Origin: Acidobacteriaceae bacterium UBA1795
Lineage (GTDB): Bacteria; Acidobacteriota; Terriglobia; Terriglobales; Acidobacteriaceae
NCBI GenBank assembly: GCA_002314435.1
Contig: DCFV01000173.1
Span: 1 to 9,776, forward strand
Direction of reading: 5' to 3'
DNA: 9,776 nt
Under the pieces are notes generated by a model that ran no database searches, was not told where the DNA came from, and was given only the letters and a program-made list of their open reading frames with translations. This document shows, piece by piece, positions 5,745-9,776 of this stretch. Numbering within the stretch: position 1 is the stretch's first letter; every line of letters begins with the position of its first letter. Made by a program: the position numbers and the translations under genes.

Positions 5745-8582
5745 ATGGTTCTAGCCATGCGGACTAAGGCGCTGTTGTTGATGCTTCCCTTTGTTGCCGC
5801 CGGCGTGAGTGCCGGACAGGCGCGTGATCTGTCTACAAGTAAGCAGCTGATTGAACCGGTGCCCGGTAGTCCGCAGCGGCTGAACAGCCTGCCGATGTCG
5901 ATGGCGGTCTCGCCGGACGGCCGTTACGTGGCGACGGTGAATGCAGGCTACGGCACTTACGAGTCACGCTACATGCAGTCGATTGCGGTGATCGACACGA
6001 CTACCGGTGCGCTGAAGGATTTTTCGGACGAGCGCACCCTGGTGCAACGTGACAAGCAGACGCTGTACGCGGGGCTGGCCTTTAGCAGCGACGGGAAGCA
6101 TCTCTACGCGTGCATGGGATCGATCAGCGACCCGGAGGGAACCCGGAAGGGCGACACGGGCAACGGCATTGTCGTCTACAAGTTTGCCGACGGTGCACTG
6201 GAGGCAGAGCGGTTCATCAAGCTTCCGCTGCAGACGCTGGCTGCAGGGCGCGCAACTCGGCTGGTGGGCGACACGGAAGGCAACAAGGGCGTGCCGTTTC
6301 CGGCGGACGTGGCCGTGGTCAGCGAGGGAGGTCAGGAACGGCTGCTTGTGGCGGACAATCTGTCAGACGATGTTCTGCTGGTGGACCCGGCGACAGGCGC
6401 GATCGAGCACCGGTTCGACCTGGCGGAGAACGACGCGGTGCCATCTGTGTATCCGGGTGCGCTCACGGTGGCGCGCGACGGCAAGCGCGCGTTTGTTGCG
6501 CTGTGGAATGCATCGGAGATTGTGGAACTCAATCTCGAAAAGAAGACGGTGGGACGCAAGCTAGCATTGCTGAAGCCGGCAAACCCTGTTGCGGCGAGCA
6601 CGCATCCGTGTGCGTTTGCACTCACCGCGGATGGAAAGACGCTGTACGTGGCGCTGGCGAATCGCGACGCCGTAGCGGCGGTGAATGTGGCCGGCAATGC
6701 GCTCGCGGTGAAAGGCTACTTCGACACGCGGCTGCCGGGGCAGAGCTATTTTGGCACGGAGCCAGTGGCAGTGGCGCTGAACGGGAACGGGTCGCGACTC
6801 TACGTGGCGAACATGGCCAGCGATGCGGTGGCGGTGATCGACACGCGCAAGCTGAGCGCGAAGGCCGCGCACGAAGGCATGGTGGAGCCAGTGGGATTTG
6901 TGCCGACGGAGTGGCTGCCGTTTGCTCTGGCGTTTGTGCCGTCGGCCGAGGGCGGGAGGCTCTTCGTGGCGACGGGGAAGGGCGCGGGCACAACAGCGAA
7001 CGCCAATCCGCAGCCAGCGACGCCGGAGATGGAGGCGCAGCACTCGCTGCGGTCGTACACCTATATCGCGACGCTGCTGCACGGATCGCTGGCGACGATG
7101 GATGAGCGCACGATCGACGCGCACCTGCAGGCATGGACAGACGAGGTGCTCCGGTCGAACCGGATGAAGGCCGCCGAGGAGAAGATTTCATTTGCAGGCG
7201 GAAAGAATCCAATCAAGCATGTGATTTACATCATCAAGGAGAACCGGACCTTCGATCAGGTTCTGGGTGACCTGAAAAAGGACGGCAAGCCAGTGGGCAA
7301 CGGCGATGCGAGCCTAACGATGTATGGCGAGTCGATAACGCCGAACATTCACAAGTTGGCGCTCGAGTTCGGCGTGTTGGATAACTTCTTCGACTCGGGC
7401 GAAGTTTCGGGCGACGGCCACGTGTGGTCGAACGCCGCAATCGGGTCGGACTACCTTGAGAAGACGTGGCAGCAGTCGTATCGCGGCAGAGAGCGCACGT
7501 ATGATTTCGAGGGCGTGGTGGCGGAAGGGTATCCGCTGCTGCAAAAGATTCCGGATGTGAACGAGCCGGCGAGCGGCTACCTGTGGGGCAACCTGGCTTC
7601 GCACGGCAAGAGCTACTACCACTTCGGCGAGTTTATTGCGACGACGTTCTGTGGAGAGAAGGGGACGAAGGACCCGACGCTGGGGCCGGTGCTTAAAGGG
7701 CGCGACTGCTCACGCCAATCCGTTGCGCTGGGCGAGGCGCTTCCGGCCGAGTGGGGGGGCGGCGTGAACAAATGGCCGTGGTCCATTCCGTTGATCGCGG
7801 CCAACGTGGCAACGAAGCCCGAACTTGTGGGGCATTTCGCGCCGGAGGCTCCGGACTTTGAGCTGTCCGTTCCCGATCAGGTGCGCGTCGATATCTTCGA
7901 GCGTCACCTCAAGCAGTGGATCGCCGACAAACAGAAGGGCCGCGACACGATGCCGAACTTTGTGATGCTGCGGCTGGGCAATGACCACACAGCAGGCACG
8001 CGGCCGGGCGGGCCAACGCCGAAGTCTTCCGTTGCGGACAACGATCTCGCCGTGGGACGCGCTGTCGAAGACATTGCGCACTCGCCGTTCTGGGACGACA
8101 CCGCGTTCTTTGTCCTCGAGGACGACGCGCAGGACGGCGCGGATCATGTGGACGCGCATCGCAGCTATGCCCTCGTCATCAGCAAATACGCACCGCGTGG
8201 GCCGCAGGGCGCGCCGTTTGTGGACAGCCGCTTCTACTCGACGGTGAGCGTGATCCGGACGATGGAGTCGCTGCTGGGGCTGCCGCCGATGAACAACAAC
8301 GACGCGTTCAGTTCGCTGATCGGGAGTTTGTTCACCGGCCCAGGCGACCATGCACCATACACGGCGGACACAACGAACCGCGACAACGGTTTGATCTACA
8401 CGGCGAACACCAAACAGGCGCCGGGAGCGAGCGAGAGCATGAAGATGGATTTTCGCCACGCCGACCGCGCCGACGCGCAGAAGCTGAACGTAATTCTGTG
8501 GCGCGATGCGATGGGCTCGAAGCCCGTGCCGGCGATGGTCACGGAGCATCACGCCAAGCCACGCAAAGACGATGACGACTAG
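5745..8582 (+). CDS. Bifunctional YncE-like beta-propeller / PF04185-type phosphoesterase, exported
   Basis: Large exported two-domain protein of 945 residues. A signal peptide (ALLLMLPFVAAGVSAGQA) comes first. A YVTN/YncE-type propeller follows (about 50-415), with strand repeats such as GRYVATVNAG (59-68), RLLVADNLSDDVLLVD (199-214), KRAFVALWN (247-255), KTLYVALANRDAVAAVNV (298-315), SRLYVANMASDAVAVID (350-366) and RLFVATGKG (405-413). From about 490 comes a phosphoesterase of the phospholipase C/acid phosphatase AcpA superfamily: KENRTFDQVLGD (metal-site E499, N500), SGDGHVWSN (555-563), GNDHT (745-749), LEDD (D793, D794) and DHVDAHRS (800-807). The tail KPRKDDDD is charged. I chose ATG 5745 because a weak GAG lies 4 bases upstream. 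ATG 5757 is equally possible and shortens the protein by 4 residues. The architecture is known (bifunctional YncE/alkaline phosphatase family protein). Phosphatase versus phospholipase activity is undecided. Confidence 0.9.
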   Translation: MVLAMRTKALLLMLPFVAAGVSAGQARDLSTSKQLIEPVPGSPQRLNSLPMSMAVSPDGRYVATVNAGYGTYESRYMQSIAVIDTTTGALKDFSDERTLVQRDKQTLYAGLAFSSDGKHLYACMGSISDPEGTRKGDTGNGIVVYKFADGALEAERFIKLPLQTLAAGRATRLVGDTEGNKGVPFPADVAVVSEGGQERLLVADNLSDDVLLVDPATGAIEHRFDLAENDAVPSVYPGALTVARDGKRAFVALWNASEIVELNLEKKTVGRKLALLKPANPVAASTHPCAFALTADGKTLYVALANRDAVAAVNVAGNALAVKGYFDTRLPGQSYFGTEPVAVALNGNGSRLYVANMASDAVAVIDTRKLSAKAAHEGMVEPVGFVPTEWLPFALAFVPSAEGGRLFVATGKGAGTTANANPQPATPEMEAQHSLRSYTYIATLLHGSLATMDERTIDAHLQAWTDEVLRSNRMKAAEEKISFAGGKNPIKHVIYIIKENRTFDQVLGDLKKDGKPVGNGDASLTMYGESITPNIHKLALEFGVLDNFFDSGEVSGDGHVWSNAAIGSDYLEKTWQQSYRGRERTYDFEGVVAEGYPLLQKIPDVNEPASGYLWGNLASHGKSYYHFGEFIATTFCGEKGTKDPTLGPVLKGRDCSRQSVALGEALPAEWGGGVNKWPWSIPLIAANVATKPELVGHFAPEAPDFELSVPDQVRVDIFERHLKQWIADKQKGRDTMPNFVMLRLGNDHTAGTRPGGPTPKSSVADNDLAVGRAVEDIAHSPFWDDTAFFVLEDDAQDGADHVDAHRSYALVISKYAPRGPQGAPFVDSRFYSTVSVIRTMESLLGLPPMNNNDAFSSLIGSLFTGPGDHAPYTADTTNRDNGLIYTANTKQAPGASESMKMDFRHADRADAQKLNVILWRDAMGSKPVPAMVTEHHAKPRKDDDD

Positions 8583-8587
8583 AGCGC

Positions 8588-8636
8588 CGGTCCATCAGGG
8601 CCGTGTATGGTGGTAGGCGGCGTCAACCGCGACGCC
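8588..8636 (+). other. Two short hairpins between the phosphoesterase gene and the oxidoreductase gene
   Basis: The 65-bp spacer 8583-8647 contains a 6-bp stem with one G-U pair and an ATCA tetraloop (CGGTCC 8588-8593, GGGCCG 8598-8603). A perfect 6-bp stem with a 6-base loop follows (GGCGTC 8619-8624, GACGCC 8631-8636). The first begins 5 bases after the stop but has no T-tract. The second ends one base before the Shine-Dalgarno of the next gene. Both are short for a GC-rich genome and may be chance. Confidence 0.25.
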
Positions 8637-8647
8637 CGGAGGGGTGT

Positions 8648-9776
8648 GTGCACGGATTGAATCGCAGGAGCTTTTTGCGGACGGCGGGAGCCGTTTCCGC
8701 GAGCACGCTGGTGGGAACGCGGCTGCACGCGCTGACGGCGGCCATGGATGAAGCGGCCCGGCCGATGGCGGCGAACGACCACATCCAGATTGCGCTGATT
8801 GGCGCAGGCGGTCAGGGGCAAGGTGATACGAAGACGGCCGTGCAGGTGCCGGGCGTAAAGCTGGTGGCCGTGGCCGACTGCTACGACGGGCGGCTGGAGC
8901 GCGCGAAAGAGCTGTGGGGCGACGACATTCTGGCGACGCGCGACTATCGCGAGGTGCTGGCGCGCAAGGATATCGACGCTGTGATCGTGGGCACACCGGA
9001 CCACTGGCACAAGCAGGTGTCAGTGGACGCGATGAAGGCGGGCAAGGACGTCTACTGCGAGAAGCCGATGATTCATACTTACGCGGACGGGCCGGAGATG
9101 ATCGAAGCGGCGCGCGCGACGGGGCGGATCTTGCAGGTGGGCAGCCAGCGCGTCAGCTCGGTGCTGTATGCGAAGGCAAAAGAACTCCTGGCGTCGGGCG
9201 CGATCGGCGAGCTGAACATGGTGACGGCGCGCTGGGATCGCAACTCGTCAATGGGCGCCTGGAACTATACCGTGCCGCCGGATGCATCGCCGGAGACGTG
9301 CGACTGGGAGCGCTTTCTCGGCACGGCGCCGAAGATTCCTTTCAACCAAGAGCACTTCTTCCAGTGGCGGAAGTGGAAGGCGTATGGCACAGGCGTGGCG
9401 GGCGACCTGTTTGTGCACCTGTTCAGCGGGACGCACTTTGTGACTGGCACGCACGGGCCGACGCGCGCAATGGCAACGGGCGGGCTGCGTTATTGGAAAG
9501 ATGGGCGCGACGCGGACGACGTGATGCTGGGACTGTTCGATTACCGCGAGGGATTCAATCTGAGCTTACGCGTGAACTTCGTGGACGGCGGCGAGGAGAG
9601 CGAGGGGCTGGTGTTTACAGGCTCGGAAGGCACGATGGAGATTGGCTGGTCGGGTGTAACGGTGAGCCGCGTGCCGCGACAGAAGGAACCGGGGCTGACG
9701 ATCGATACATTTCCCGAGGCGATGCAGAGGAAGATAGAGAGCGCGTATCGCGAGAAGTATCCGCGGGTGCACCCGG
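8648..9776 (+). CDS. Tat-exported Gfo/Idh/MocA family protein, C-terminus beyond the window
   Basis: NAD(P)-binding protein of the Gfo/Idh/MocA family, whose members oxidise or epimerise sugars and polyols; some relatives (GH109) are NAD-dependent alpha-N-acetylgalactosaminidases. The reading frame stays open to the window edge (376 residues seen, probably several dozen missing). The GTG at 8648 is chosen because GGAGG (8638-8642) lies 5 bases upstream. It gives MHGLNRRSFLRTAG, a twin-arginine signal, so the protein should be exported folded with its cofactor. The Rossmann loop is IGAGGQG (51-57), followed by VGTPDHWH (114-121), YCEKPM (136-141) and LQVGSQR (162-168). The substrate-domain candidate region is GTGVAGDLFVHLFSGTHF (247-264, D253, H257). 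WKDGRDADDVML (283-294) falls in the C-terminal beta-sheet domain. A 65-bp gap to the phosphoesterase gene allows co-transcription. The substrate is unknown. Confidence 0.9.
   Translation, partial: MHGLNRRSFLRTAGAVSASTLVGTRLHALTAAMDEAARPMAANDHIQIALIGAGGQGQGDTKTAVQVPGVKLVAVADCYDGRLERAKELWGDDILATRDYREVLARKDIDAVIVGTPDHWHKQVSVDAMKAGKDVYCEKPMIHTYADGPEMIEAARATGRILQVGSQRVSSVLYAKAKELLASGAIGELNMVTARWDRNSSMGAWNYTVPPDASPETCDWERFLGTAPKIPFNQEHFFQWRKWKAYGTGVAGDLFVHLFSGTHFVTGTHGPTRAMATGGLRYWKDGRDADDVMLGLFDYREGFNLSLRVNFVDGGEESEGLVFTGSEGTMEIGWSGVTVSRVPRQKEPGLTIDTFPEAMQRKIESAYREKYPRVHP

Noticed and set aside
6110..7105. 331-codon plus-strand frame inside the propeller region
   Set aside because: It is an out-of-frame, Arg/Gly/Ala-rich reading of the propeller repeats, while the main frame continues unbroken with clear YVTN-like strands.
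7710..8552. 280-codon minus-strand frame opposite the phosphoesterase domain
   Set aside because: It has no motifs and an arginine-rich composition, and it covers the conserved LEDD and DHVDAHRS residues of the real gene.
1..9776. Defence system, CRISPR array, prophage, transposon or RNA gene
   Set aside because: No spaced direct repeats, transposase or integrase, tRNA-like cloverleaf or rRNA segment was seen. All large frames are explained by metabolic or exported enzymes.

Overview
The window is about 9.8 kb of GC-rich, densely coding bacterial DNA. It holds seven protein-coding genes, the last cut by the right edge. I see no tRNA, rRNA, CRISPR array, insertion sequence or phage gene. Five of the seven products carry export signals (Sec-type, or Tat for the last gene). 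A secreted GH27 glycosidase, a fused YncE beta-propeller/phosphoesterase and a Tat-exported Gfo/Idh/MocA protein together resemble the chromosome of a soil-type Acidobacteriota (Terriglobia: Granulicella/Terriglobus/Edaphobacter-like). That placement is inferred from gene content only, and other carbohydrate-degrading Gram-negatives remain possible.

Layout. Positions 1-111 hold no gene. A GH27 alpha-galactosidase-type enzyme lies on the minus strand (1488-112). A 187-bp divergent spacer follows, with a TATAAT box on the plus-strand side. On the plus strand come a small monohaem cytochrome c (1676-2137) with an 18-bp tandem repeat in its tail, a GC-rich hairpin just past its stop, a secreted NPP-type phosphodiesterase/pyrophosphatase (2258-3580) and, 21 bp later, a BadF/BadG-type N-acetylglucosamine kinase (3602-4519). 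The kinase meets nagA (minus strand, 5679-4516) tail to tail, with the ends overlapping by 4 bp. A second divergent spacer (5680-5744) separates nagA from the large propeller/phosphoesterase gene (5745-8582). A Tat-exported Gfo/Idh/MocA protein starts at a GTG at 8648 and runs off the window.

How they may work together. The kinase and NagA form a recognisable cytoplasmic amino-sugar route: GlcNAc to GlcNAc-6-P to GlcN-6-P plus acetate. The deaminase NagB and a transporter are not in the window. The surrounding exported enzymes (GH27 glycosidase, NPP phosphodiesterase, PF04185 phosphoesterase, Gfo/Idh/MocA protein) would act outside the cytoplasm on glycans, phosphoesters or nucleotide sugars, so the locus reads as a saprophyte's sugar and phosphate scavenging neighbourhood. 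That functional link is inferred from proximity and partly from the NPP-kinase spacing. I found no clear sign of a wholly new system. The points most worth a second look are the NPP-kinase pair, the two unrelated secreted phosphoesterases close together, the exported Gfo/Idh/MocA protein and the unsettled substrate of the GH27 enzyme.
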